From NCBI RefSeq assembly GCF_001613085.1, contig NZ_BDBR01000063.1, forward strand, positions 1-47,441: a stretch of DNA of 47,441 bases, written 5' to 3'. The notes under the pieces were generated by a model. The model had not been told where the DNA came from and ran no database searches. It saw only the letters and a program-made list of their open reading frames with translations. Of the stretch, positions 26,111-32,951 are shown piece by piece (the stretch's first letter is position 1; each line of letters opens with the position of its first letter). The DNA comes from Nocardia salmonicida NBRC 13393 (GTDB lineage: Bacteria; Actinomycetota; Actinomycetes; Mycobacteriales; Mycobacteriaceae). The translations under genes were made by a program, and so were the position numbers.

Positions 26111-27289
26111 ATGGGGACACATGTAGGTCAAGCCCTCGCGGTGGAACGCAAGATTGCGGGCCTCGATCAACGCCAGCTGGCCAACCGCGCGGGCTACTCG
26201 CTGTCGATGATCAAGGCCGTCGAACAAGGCCGTGAAGTCGCCTCCCCGGGATTCATCGCTGCGGTTTCTCGCGTGCTCGGCATCGACCCTGACCGGCTGT
26301 TCGGCACGCCCTTCCTCGACACCCTCGAGGAAGACGGTCCGCTCGCCGGTCTGGCCGAGCTGCGCGCTGTCCTGGCCGAAGGCGCGTACGTGCAGCCGCT
26401 CGACCCACCGCCGGACGCCGAGCTGGCGCGGGAGCTGGTCGCGGTAGAAACCGCCCTGCGAAACGACCGCACCCGCCGCGCGCTGGCCGCTCTGCCCGAG
26501 TTGCTGCGCAAGGCGCACGGTGCCGTGCAGATGGCCCCTGACGACACCGCCCGTGAGCGGGCCTACGAACTGCTGTGCGCCGCCTACATCGCGGCAGAGG
26601 GCGCGTGCTGCCGACTCGGCTACTCATCGCTGACCGCGCTGGTACTCGACCGGCTCGACGACGCGGCGACCCACACCCTCGACTCGGCGTATTCGGTGCG
26701 CTCGCTGGTGAAGCGGTCCCGGTTGCTAATGGCTCACGGATCGACCGATGTGGCGATGTCGTTGGTAGCTCGGGGTATCGGCCTGGTCCCTGGCGACAGC
26801 GAGGGTGAACGTGTGCTGCGCGGTTATGCCCACCTGCGCGGCGCAATCGTCGCGGCCCGCGGCCGGCGACTCGAGCTAGCGCGCGACCACATCACCGAGG
26901 CACGCGCGCTGGCCCGGCCGATGGGCCACGAGAGCAACCTGTACACAACCGACTTCGGGCCGGGCAACGTCGAGGTGCACGCCTGCGCTGTCGAGCTCGA
27001 GGCAGGCGACCCCGGCAAGGCCGCACACGACGGGGCCGCGTTGGTCCTGCCCGCCGACATGGCCGCGCCCCGCGCCGGACACCACTGGCAGGACAACGCG
27101 CGCGCCTGGCTCATGGCCGGAAAGCACGACCGCGCGCTTGCCGCGTTGAACAAGGCGCGCGCGGCGGCACCGCAACAGACCCGCCTCCATCCGTCAGTGC
27201 GGGAAACGGTGTACGGGATCGCCGCGGCGCAGCGTCGGCAGTCGGATAGCTTGCTGGGGTTCGCGCACTGGCTCGGCGCGGGCCTGTAG
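26111..27289 (+). CDS. XRE-family regulator with long helical C-terminal domain
   Basis: DNA-binding protein of 392 residues. The N-terminal XRE helix-turn-helix (about 5-62) reads LAVERKIAGLDQRQLANRAGYSLSMIKAVEQGREVASPGF. The remainder is Ala/Arg/Leu-rich and helical, resembling the TPR-like C-terminal halves of many streptomycete XRE regulators. The start at 26111 is chosen for the position of the HTH and the leaderless -10. It is divergent from the small-ORF operon and likely controls the element. Confidence 0.85.
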   Translation: MGTHVGQALAVERKIAGLDQRQLANRAGYSLSMIKAVEQGREVASPGFIAAVSRVLGIDPDRLFGTPFLDTLEEDGPLAGLAELRAVLAEGAYVQPLDPPPDAELARELVAVETALRNDRTRRALAALPELLRKAHGAVQMAPDDTARERAYELLCAAYIAAEGACCRLGYSSLTALVLDRLDDAATHTLDSAYSVRSLVKRSRLLMAHGSTDVAMSLVARGIGLVPGDSEGERVLRGYAHLRGAIVAARGRRLELARDHITEARALARPMGHESNLYTTDFGPGNVEVHACAVELEAGDPGKAAHDGAALVLPADMAAPRAGHHWQDNARAWLMAGKHDRALAALNKARAAAPQQTRLHPSVRETVYGIAAAQRRQSDSLLGFAHWLGAGL

Positions 27290-27445
27290 CCAGCGGGTAA
27301 GTCTGCGCGACTGGAAACCCCCGACTCACCAAGAACTCTCCAAGACAGGCAGAAACGGGCGGGACTGAGCGCGACAGACCAGACGTCATACCCACTCTGA
27401 CCTGGGCCAGATGGACGGGGCGGGACAGGCTGGACGTCGATGCTC

Positions 27446-27492
27446 GGTTTTACACACCAGCGGTCGGGGGGTTCGATCCCCTCTGCGCCCAC
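27446..27492 (+). repeat. tRNA-Val 3'-end remnant (att site)
   Basis: Matches the last 46 bases of the tRNA-Val repeat but has one extra G in the T-arm (six G instead of five). It cannot form a complete tRNA. It marks the right end of the small element. Confidence 0.93.
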
Positions 27493-27496
27493 CTTC

Positions 27497-27521
27497 GAAA
27501 CAGCGTGTCAGACGCTGTTTC
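27497..27521 (+). terminator. hairpin just after the tRNA remnant
   Basis: GAAACAGCGT and ACGCTGTTTC form a perfect 10-bp stem with a 5-nt loop, 5 bp after the tRNA remnant and ending in TTTC. It looks like the native terminator of the original tRNA-Val gene, which would make 27493 the first base of the ancestral downstream chromosome. Confidence 0.6.
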
Positions 27522-27529
27522 CGCCGCCC

Positions 27530-27905
27530 GGCTCCACTTCCCCGATATCGCTCGTCCGGTGACCGCGGCCGGATCGGGTGGGGTGATCCACGTGCCCGGC
27601 AGTGGCTCCAGCCACGAGACTGCTCCGGCGCAATGGAATTCGGCGCGCAATCGGGTCCTTCGTACGGGCCGACACCGGCTATGTGGGCCCTGCCCCGGGC
27701 TGGTCACCCTCTCGCCCACCGCGACAACCTCACCGGCGGCCTCGAAAACCGCCAGGTACGGCGGACGCCGGCCGTGCCGGAACAAGCCATCGGACTTCGA
27801 GAGGTCGGCGAAGTCGACTCAGGCGGCGCTGACGCGGATCAGAACCTCGCCCGGATCGGGGCTGGGCACCTGCGCATTGTTGAGCAGGCGCACCTCACCA
27901 CCTGG
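27530..27905 (-). pseudogene. decayed MDR-family quinone oxidoreductase fragment
   Basis: Minus-strand translation gives PSPDPGEVLIRVSAA, an in-frame TGA at 27819-27821 where this family usually has Gly, then VDFADLSKSDGLFRHGRRPP, YLAVFEAAGEVVAVGERV, and after a disrupted stretch AEFHCAGAVSWLEPLPG. This is the N-terminal (GroES-like) part of an NADPH:quinone reductase/zinc-type alcohol dehydrogenase family protein. The true N-terminus is out of frame, the NAD-binding half is missing, and the fragment runs up to the tRNA-side hairpin. No intact gene lies in 27493-27894. Confidence 0.65.
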
Positions 27906-28899
27906 ATCGCACCGGCTCCGCGTGCGCCGCACACGTGAGCGAGGTGGTCACGATCCGCTGGTTCGTCCGGTGCAGCGCCGCGACGTACTGCTCCTCGATC
28001 CGCTCGACGATCGTGCTCACCGGTTCGATCGCGCGGATGGGCTGGAGCCCCTGGCCGGCCGCCCACACGTCCTTCCATCGCTTCATCGATTCCGCACCGG
28101 CGGTGTAGTTCTTCTCCCCGGTCGGCGGTGTCAGGTTGTCGGGGTCGAGGCCGCAGGCGACGAGGCTGGGCGCGAGCCAGGACGCGGGGGTGCCGGTGAT
28201 CGCGGAGCTGATCACGAGGTCGTCGGGTCCGTGGTCGACGACCATCTGCTTGTACCCGTCCACGGCCATGCTCTCCTCGGCCGCCAGGAACCGGGTACCC
28301 ATGTAGACCAGGTCGGCGCCCGCCGTGATCGCCCCCGCGACACCGTGCCCGTCACTGATGCCGCCCCCGATGATGATCATTCCGTCGAAGAACTCACGCA
28401 CGGCGGAGGTGAACGCGAAGGGCGACAGGTGGCCGGTGTGCCCGCCCGCGCCCGCCGACACGCAGGCCATGCCGTCCACGCCCGCGGCGGCGGCCTTGTG
28501 CGCCAGGCGCAGGTTCACCACGTCGGCGATCACCGTGCCGCCGTATCCCTTGACGATGTCCATCACGGGTTTCGGGGACCCGAGGGCGGTGATGACGATC
28601 TGCGGCTGATATTCGGCGATGAGGCGCAGATCGTCCCCGAGGCGGGCATTGCTGCTGTGGGTGATCACGTTCGCCGCCCACGGCGCGACCTGGCGCCCGG
28701 TGGCCTCCGCCGCGCGGAGCTGATCGGTGATCGATCCCATCCAGGTGTCGAGGTCGGTCGCGGTGCGGCAATTCTGCGTCGGGAAAGAACCGACGATGCC
28801 GGCGGTGCAGGCGGCGGTGACGAGCTCCGGGCCGGACACCAGGAACATCGGTGCCGCGACGACGGGCAGGCGCAGGGTGGACAGGAACGAGTCGGTCAT
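27895..28899 (-). CDS. nitronate monooxygenase-family flavoprotein
   Basis: FMN-dependent TIM-barrel enzyme of 334 residues, in the family that includes nitronate monooxygenases and enoyl-ACP reductase FabK. It shows APMFLVSGPEL near the N-terminus, SAGAGGHTGHLSPF near 150-163 (flavin and active-site loop), IIIGGGISDGHGVAGAITAGADLVYMGTRF near 175-205, and a final RIEEQYVAAL helix. Many members next to CoA ligases act on acyl-CoA or alkene substrates, so the nitronate activity is not assured. AGAGGTAA precedes the ATG. It is 43 bp downstream of the CoA ligase gene in the same orientation, probably one operon. Confidence 0.85.
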   Translation of the reverse strand: MTDSFLSTLRLPVVAAPMFLVSGPELVTAACTAGIVGSFPTQNCRTATDLDTWMGSITDQLRAAEATGRQVAPWAANVITHSSNARLGDDLRLIAEYQPQIVITALGSPKPVMDIVKGYGGTVIADVVNLRLAHKAAAAGVDGMACVSAGAGGHTGHLSPFAFTSAVREFFDGMIIIGGGISDGHGVAGAITAGADLVYMGTRFLAAEESMAVDGYKQMVVDHGPDDLVISSAITGTPASWLAPSLVACGLDPDNLTPPTGEKNYTAGAESMKRWKDVWAAGQGLQPIRAIEPVSTIVERIEEQYVAALHRTNQRIVTTSLTCAAHAEPVRSRW

Positions 28900-28942
28900 G
28901 GTGTTACCTCTGTCGGGTGTCGGTGTAAGTGCTTGTGCGCGT

Positions 28943-30499
28943 TCACGATGCGGCTCGGACGAGGGCGTCGAGCAGTTCGGCGGCCGCCGCCCGATCGACC
29001 TTTCCCAGCGCGGTCAACGGGAGACGGTCGACGCGGTGGGCGGACTTGGGGCGTTTGTAGTCGGGCAGTCTCGTGCGGCTCTGGGCCAGCACGACGCCGT
29101 CCTCGACCGTCGTGTCGGCCGAGGTGTACGCGGCGACGATGCGTTGCCCCCACACCTCGTCCGGCAGTCCGACGACGACGACATCGTCGACCCCCGGGAT
29201 CGCGGAGATCGCCTCCTCCACCTCGCGGGGATAGACGTTGTACCCGCCGGTGATGATCATGTCCTTGCTGCGGCCGGTCAGGTGGATGTAGCCGTCGGGG
29301 TCCCGGTAGCCGAGGTCGCCCGAGTACAGGCGTCCGTCGACGTGACTCTTGCCGAGATCCGTGCGCGTGCCCGCATTGTGATAGCCGGGGCTGACGGCGG
29401 GGCCCGCGACGACGAGCTCGCCGATCTCCCCGTCGGGGACGGTGCCGCCGAGCGCGTGGAACGCGATGGCCGCCGCCGGGCAGGCGCGCCCCACCGAACC
29501 GAGCAGATCGGCGTTCCCGAGCACGCCACGGCGGTGGTCCGCCGCGGTCAGCACGGTCAGGGGCGGGATCGCCTCGACCATTCCGTAGTACTGGACGAGA
29601 TTCGGCGTGATGCGGTGATACGCCTGCCGGATGTGCTCGACCGGCATCGGGGCGCCCGCGTAGGCCAGCATGCGCAGGCGGTGCAGCGCCGACAGCCGGT
29701 CGTCGTCGAAGTCCAGCAGCCGGGCGATGACCGTGGGCACCAGCGCGGTGTGGGTCGCGGCGTGGGTGGCGACGGCGTCGATCAGGCCCGCCGGGTTGAT
29801 GTGGTCGAGCAGCACCTGACGCCCGCCGGCCTCGAGGAAAGGCAGCACGAACAGCCCGCTGGTGTGGATGACAGGGCCTGCGTGCAGGAACACCGCGGGC
29901 TCGGCGCCGTCGAGGGTGCCTGCGAGCACCTGGTCGCGCATCGCGCCCAGTGAAGCCAGCCGGTTCGCGTGGGTCCGCTGGGCGCCTTTCGGTACTCCGG
30001 TGGTCCCGGACGAATAGTGCAGCGCGCACAGCGAATCCGGGGCCGGCGTTGGCATCGCGGCGTGGCCCACGGTACCGGCCGCCAACTCGTCGAGCGACGG
30101 ACCGGTCGACGACGTCGCGCCGACGGTGATCACGGTCGGTGTGGTCGCCCGGGCGGTGAACTCGGCCGCGCCGTCGATCCGGGGGTCGACGATCAACGCG
30201 TCCGGCACGCAGTCCCCGGCGACGCGTTCCCAGTCCACCGGGCCCACGCGCGGATTGAGCGAGACCCGGACGAAACCGCCGATCGCCAGCGCGAGATCGA
30301 CCTCGACCGCCGCGGTGCAGTTGCCGAGCAGAACCACGACCCGGCTTCCCGCCGCGAGACCCAGGCCGAGCAGGCCCCCGGCCAGGGCGTGTGCCCGGTC
30401 GGACAGTTCGGTGAACGTTCGAGTGTCGCGGCTGTCCTCGATCGCGATCGTGGGCCCGTACCGATCGGCCGCGAGACGAACCACGTCGGCTATGGACAT
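28943..30499 (-). CDS. class I adenylate-forming acyl-CoA ligase (first)
   Basis: ATP-dependent CoA ligase of 518 residues that would convert a carboxylic acid to its CoA ester through an acyl-adenylate. The P-loop-like motif YSSGTTGVPKG is at 162-172, followed by YYGMVEA, then YSGDLGYRDPDGYIHLTGRSKD and MIITGGYNVYPREVEE. The catalytic lysine is in LTALGKVDR near the C-terminus. The start at 30499 is well supported by AAAGGGA 6 nt upstream. Longer in-frame readings to 31642 are antisense to the thiolase. Divergent from the thiolase gene; the 94-bp gap contains a 16-bp site repeated upstream of paaN. Confidence 0.9.
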   Translation of the reverse strand: MSIADVVRLAADRYGPTIAIEDSRDTRTFTELSDRAHALAGGLLGLGLAAGSRVVVLLGNCTAAVEVDLALAIGGFVRVSLNPRVGPVDWERVAGDCVPDALIVDPRIDGAAEFTARATTPTVITVGATSSTGPSLDELAAGTVGHAAMPTPAPDSLCALHYSSGTTGVPKGAQRTHANRLASLGAMRDQVLAGTLDGAEPAVFLHAGPVIHTSGLFVLPFLEAGGRQVLLDHINPAGLIDAVATHAATHTALVPTVIARLLDFDDDRLSALHRLRMLAYAGAPMPVEHIRQAYHRITPNLVQYYGMVEAIPPLTVLTAADHRRGVLGNADLLGSVGRACPAAAIAFHALGGTVPDGEIGELVVAGPAVSPGYHNAGTRTDLGKSHVDGRLYSGDLGYRDPDGYIHLTGRSKDMIITGGYNVYPREVEEAISAIPGVDDVVVVGLPDEVWGQRIVAAYTSADTTVEDGVVLAQSRTRLPDYKRPKSAHRVDRLPLTALGKVDRAAAAELLDALVRAAS

Positions 30500-30516
30500 G
30501 AGATCCCTTTCATTCG

Positions 30517-30532
30517 CTACAGTTATTGAAGT
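30517..30532 (-). promoter_or_regulatory. shared 16-bp site, copy 1 (divergent ligase/thiolase promoter)
   Basis: On the minus strand the sequence is ACTTCAATAACTGTAG, identical at 15 of 16 positions to 32853-32868. It lies between the divergent CoA ligase and thiolase genes and is a probable operator for the fused HxlR regulator encoded in the same cluster. Confidence 0.65.
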
Positions 30533-30593
30533 AGACAACGGCGGGCGCGTTTCCGCAAGGGCCACGCAACCGACCGAACACCAGAGGAGCCCC

Positions 30594-31787
30594 ATGACCC
30601 GACGCCTTTCCCCCGCCGACCGACGCGCGCCGTGGGTGATCGATGCGGTCCGCACGCCGTTCGGCGCGGTCCGCGGCGCGCTCGCCCACATCCGCGCCGA
30701 CGATTTGGCCGCGCTGCCGATCGCCGACCTGGTCCGCAGGCATCCCACTCTCGATCCAAGCCGCATCGATGACGTCGTCTGGGGAAATGCCAACGGCGCG
30801 GGCGAGGACAACCGCAACGTGGCCCGGATGGCTGTGCTGCTCGCGGGACTCCCGCACACGATTCCGGGCGTGTCGGTCAACCGGCTGTGCGGATCCGGCG
30901 CCGAAGCGGTGTTGTCCGCGGTCAGACGGGTCGCGGTCGGTGACGCCGAGATCGCGATCGCGGGCGGCTCGGAGAGCATGAGCCGCGCACCGTACGTGCT
31001 CCCGCCGGTGGACACCGCGTTTCCGCGATCGATGGAACTGATCTCCACCACCGTCGGGTGGCGCATGCCGAACCCCCGTTTCCCGACGGCCTGGGTCCAG
31101 ACGCTCGGCAGGTCAGCGGAGTTGGTGGCCGAGGAACTGGGCGTCGGCCGCGCAGAGCAGGACGCATGGGCGCTGCGGTCCCATGAGCTGGCTGGGCGGG
31201 CATGGACCGACCGCGTCCACGACGGCTTCGTCGTGCCACACCCGAACCTCGACCGCGACGAATCGATCCGCGAGCCCGACGCGGCGACCCTGGCTGCCCT
31301 ACGCCCGGCCTTCTCCAGCGGTGGCAGCGTCACCGCCGGGAATTCGTCTCCGATCAGCGACGGAGCGGTCGCTGCCCTGGTGGGCACCGGAGCCGTCGCC
31401 GACGAACTCGGTGTCGAACCACTCGGCCGGGTGCTGGCCTCTGCGGTCGTCGGCGCCGAGCCCGACAGGTTCGCGCTGGCGCCGGTGGCCGCCATCTCGA
31501 AAGCGCTGGACCGCGCGGGTCTAGAGCTCGCCGATGTTCGAGTACTCGAGCTCAACGAGGCGTTCGCCGCGATGGTGCTGTCGTGCCTGCGTGAACTTCC
31601 CGGCATCCCGGTCGACCGGGTCAATCCGTTCGGCGGCGCCATCGCCCTGGGTCATCCGCTCGGCGCATCGGCGGCGCGAATGCTGGTCGATTGCCTGCGT
31701 CATCTTCGCAGGCTCGGCGGCGGCATCGGGGTCGCGGCGGCCTGCATCGGTGTGGGACAGGGCATCGCTATTGTGTTGGAGGCCTGA
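30594..31787 (+). CDS. thiolase, beta-ketoadipyl-CoA thiolase-like
   Basis: Acyl-CoA C-acetyltransferase of 397 residues. Catalytic residues are complete: nucleophile Cys99 (NRLCGSGAEAV), NEAFAA near 325, His in GHPLGAS and the second cysteine in CIGVGQG near the C-terminus. STTVGWRMPNPRF in the cap region resembles PcaF/PaaJ thiolases that cleave 3-oxoadipyl-CoA. It would remove acetyl-CoA from a 3-oxoacyl-CoA. GAGGAG precedes the ATG. Followed 53 bp later by the fused HxlR regulator on the same strand, probably co-transcribed. Confidence 0.9.
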   Translation: MTRRLSPADRRAPWVIDAVRTPFGAVRGALAHIRADDLAALPIADLVRRHPTLDPSRIDDVVWGNANGAGEDNRNVARMAVLLAGLPHTIPGVSVNRLCGSGAEAVLSAVRRVAVGDAEIAIAGGSESMSRAPYVLPPVDTAFPRSMELISTTVGWRMPNPRFPTAWVQTLGRSAELVAEELGVGRAEQDAWALRSHELAGRAWTDRVHDGFVVPHPNLDRDESIREPDAATLAALRPAFSSGGSVTAGNSSPISDGAVAALVGTGAVADELGVEPLGRVLASAVVGAEPDRFALAPVAAISKALDRAGLELADVRVLELNEAFAAMVLSCLRELPGIPVDRVNPFGGAIALGHPLGASAARMLVDCLRHLRRLGGGIGVAAACIGVGQGIAIVLEA

Positions 31788-31840
31788 AGAAGCGAGCGCC
31801 GGAATGCGATCGTCGCAGGTACTACGGAGAGGTGGGTGAG

Positions 31841-32782
31841 GTGACCGAATCCGGTACCGCCGCACCTCCGAGCCCGGTCGCCCAGACGATCGACCTGCTC
31901 GGCGACCGGCTGACCCTCGCCATCCTGCGCGAGGCCTTCGTCGATCACGTGCGCCGCTTCAGCCAGTGGATCGACCGCACCGGCGCTCCGCCCGCCATGC
32001 TGACGGCGCGACTGAACGCGCTGGTCGAGGCCGGCCTGATGGAGCGAAGGCCGCAGACCGACGGCGGCGACCGTCACGACTACATGCTCACCGAACTCGG
32101 GCTGGCGACCTGGGAGATCCTGGCCAGCGTGTGGGCGTGGCAGCGCGAATGGTCCCCGGAAGGGCTGCTGCAACCCGAGCTGGTGCACATCGATTGCGGC
32201 CATCGGGGACCACCGGCGATGGCCTGCGCGCACTGCGACGGCACCGTCGACGCCCGGGACGCGCGGCTGGAACTGGACCGCGATTCGCTGGTCCTCGTCG
32301 CGCACAGCGGGCGACGGCGGTCGACCCGCAGTGCCCCGTCGGTGAGCCGGGCCGACCTGCAGTTCACCGAGGTCATGGAGGCGATCGGCGATCGCTGGAG
32401 CGCCATGGTCACGGGCTTGGCGCTGTCGGGGGTGCGCCGCTTCGGCGAGTTCCAGTCGATCCTGAGCATCTCGCCGACGACCCTCACCGAGCGGCTGGGA
32501 CGGCTGTCCGAGGTGCAGATACTCACCCGCAGCGACGGCGGTGGCGGGCGCGAATACGTGCTGACCCCACGCGGCCGTGGACTGTTCCCGATCTTCGCCT
32601 TCCTGATCTCGTGGACGCAGATCGCACATCCCGACGCGCTCCCGCTCGGTCCGAGACTCCGCCACCCCGAATGTGGTTCCTGGCTGCTCCCCGCGCTGCG
32701 CTGCCGCGGATGCGACGCCCGGCTGGATCGCACCTCCGTGCACTTCGAGCCCTTCCCGTTCGGCGCCCAGCTCCCGCGCTAG
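31841..32782 (+). CDS. fused double-HxlR transcriptional regulator (first)
   Basis: A 313-residue protein built from two HxlR modules. Module 1 (about 13-140) has LLGDRLTLAILREAFVDHVRRF, ARLNALVEAGLMERR, and a Cys/His group at C119, H121, C129 and C132. Module 2 (about 177-300) has AIGDRWSAMVTGLALSGVRRFGEFQ, LTERLGRLSEVQILTR, and C278, C288 and C291. HxlR proteins normally have about 100-150 residues and dimerise, so this looks like a single-chain dimer with zinc-knuckle-like tails. The GTG at 31841 has GGAGAGG 8 nt upstream. It is the likely regulator of the surrounding catabolic genes. Confidence 0.87.
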   Translation: MTESGTAAPPSPVAQTIDLLGDRLTLAILREAFVDHVRRFSQWIDRTGAPPAMLTARLNALVEAGLMERRPQTDGGDRHDYMLTELGLATWEILASVWAWQREWSPEGLLQPELVHIDCGHRGPPAMACAHCDGTVDARDARLELDRDSLVLVAHSGRRRSTRSAPSVSRADLQFTEVMEAIGDRWSAMVTGLALSGVRRFGEFQSILSISPTTLTERLGRLSEVQILTRSDGGGGREYVLTPRGRGLFPIFAFLISWTQIAHPDALPLGPRLRHPECGSWLLPALRCRGCDARLDRTSVHFEPFPFGAQLPR

Positions 32783-32825
32783 CCGACAAACCCTCCCCCT
32801 TCGAGCGGTTCGACCTTGTCGGCCG

Positions 32826-32831
32826 TTGACA
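32826..32831 (+). promoter_or_regulatory. -35-like element of the paaN operon
   Basis: TTGACA lies 22 bp upstream of the shared 16-bp site. The best -10 candidate (TTCACT, 32850-32855, 18-bp spacer) is weak and overlaps the site, consistent with control by a bound regulator. Confidence 0.35.
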
Positions 32832-32852
32832 ATTCACGCTGTGTCCTGGTTC

Positions 32853-32873
32853 ACTTCAATAACAGTAGTTATT
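32853..32873 (+). promoter_or_regulatory. shared 16-bp site, copy 2, with inverted repeat (paaN operon)
   Basis: ACTTCAATAACAGTAG (32853-32868) matches copy 1 at 15 of 16 positions. Here it also extends to an inverted repeat, AATAAC (32858-32863), 4-bp spacer, GTTATT (32868-32873). It sits about 80 bp upstream of the paaN-type start and just downstream of the fused HxlR gene. Confidence 0.65.
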
Positions 32874-32951
32874 CCGAGTGAGTGGACACACGCCCCGTCC
32901 TCCGATGACTGACTGATCTCGGCACAACTGTTGACACAGGAACGAGCGCCC

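Larger units (their letters stand above)
22739..27492. mobile_element. small genomic element bounded by tRNA-Val att sites
   Basis: The segment lies between the intact tRNA-Val (22666-22737) and a 47-bp copy of its 3' end (27446-27492), the usual outcome of site-specific integration into a tRNA. It carries a minus-strand set of four hypothetical genes and a plus-strand XRE regulator. No integrase, excisionase, replication protein or clear relaxase is visible, so it is either a remnant or mobilised in trans. Bases 22739-22877 and 27290-27445 show no gene. Confidence 0.75.

Noticed and set aside
27505..29253. Long plus-strand frame through the NMO region
   Set aside because: It is antisense to the flavoprotein and CoA ligase genes and to the MDR pseudogene. 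The product is low-complexity and Arg-rich.
28943..31642. Reading the first CoA ligase as an 899-aa protein
   Set aside because: The ligase domain starts at the well-supported ATG at 30499. The extension is Ser/Ala/Arg-rich and antisense to the thiolase gene.
32931..32951. TTG start seven codons before the paaN-type ATG
   Set aside because: It has no ribosome site. The ATG at 32952 gives the expected family N-terminus (FFDSHLELL).
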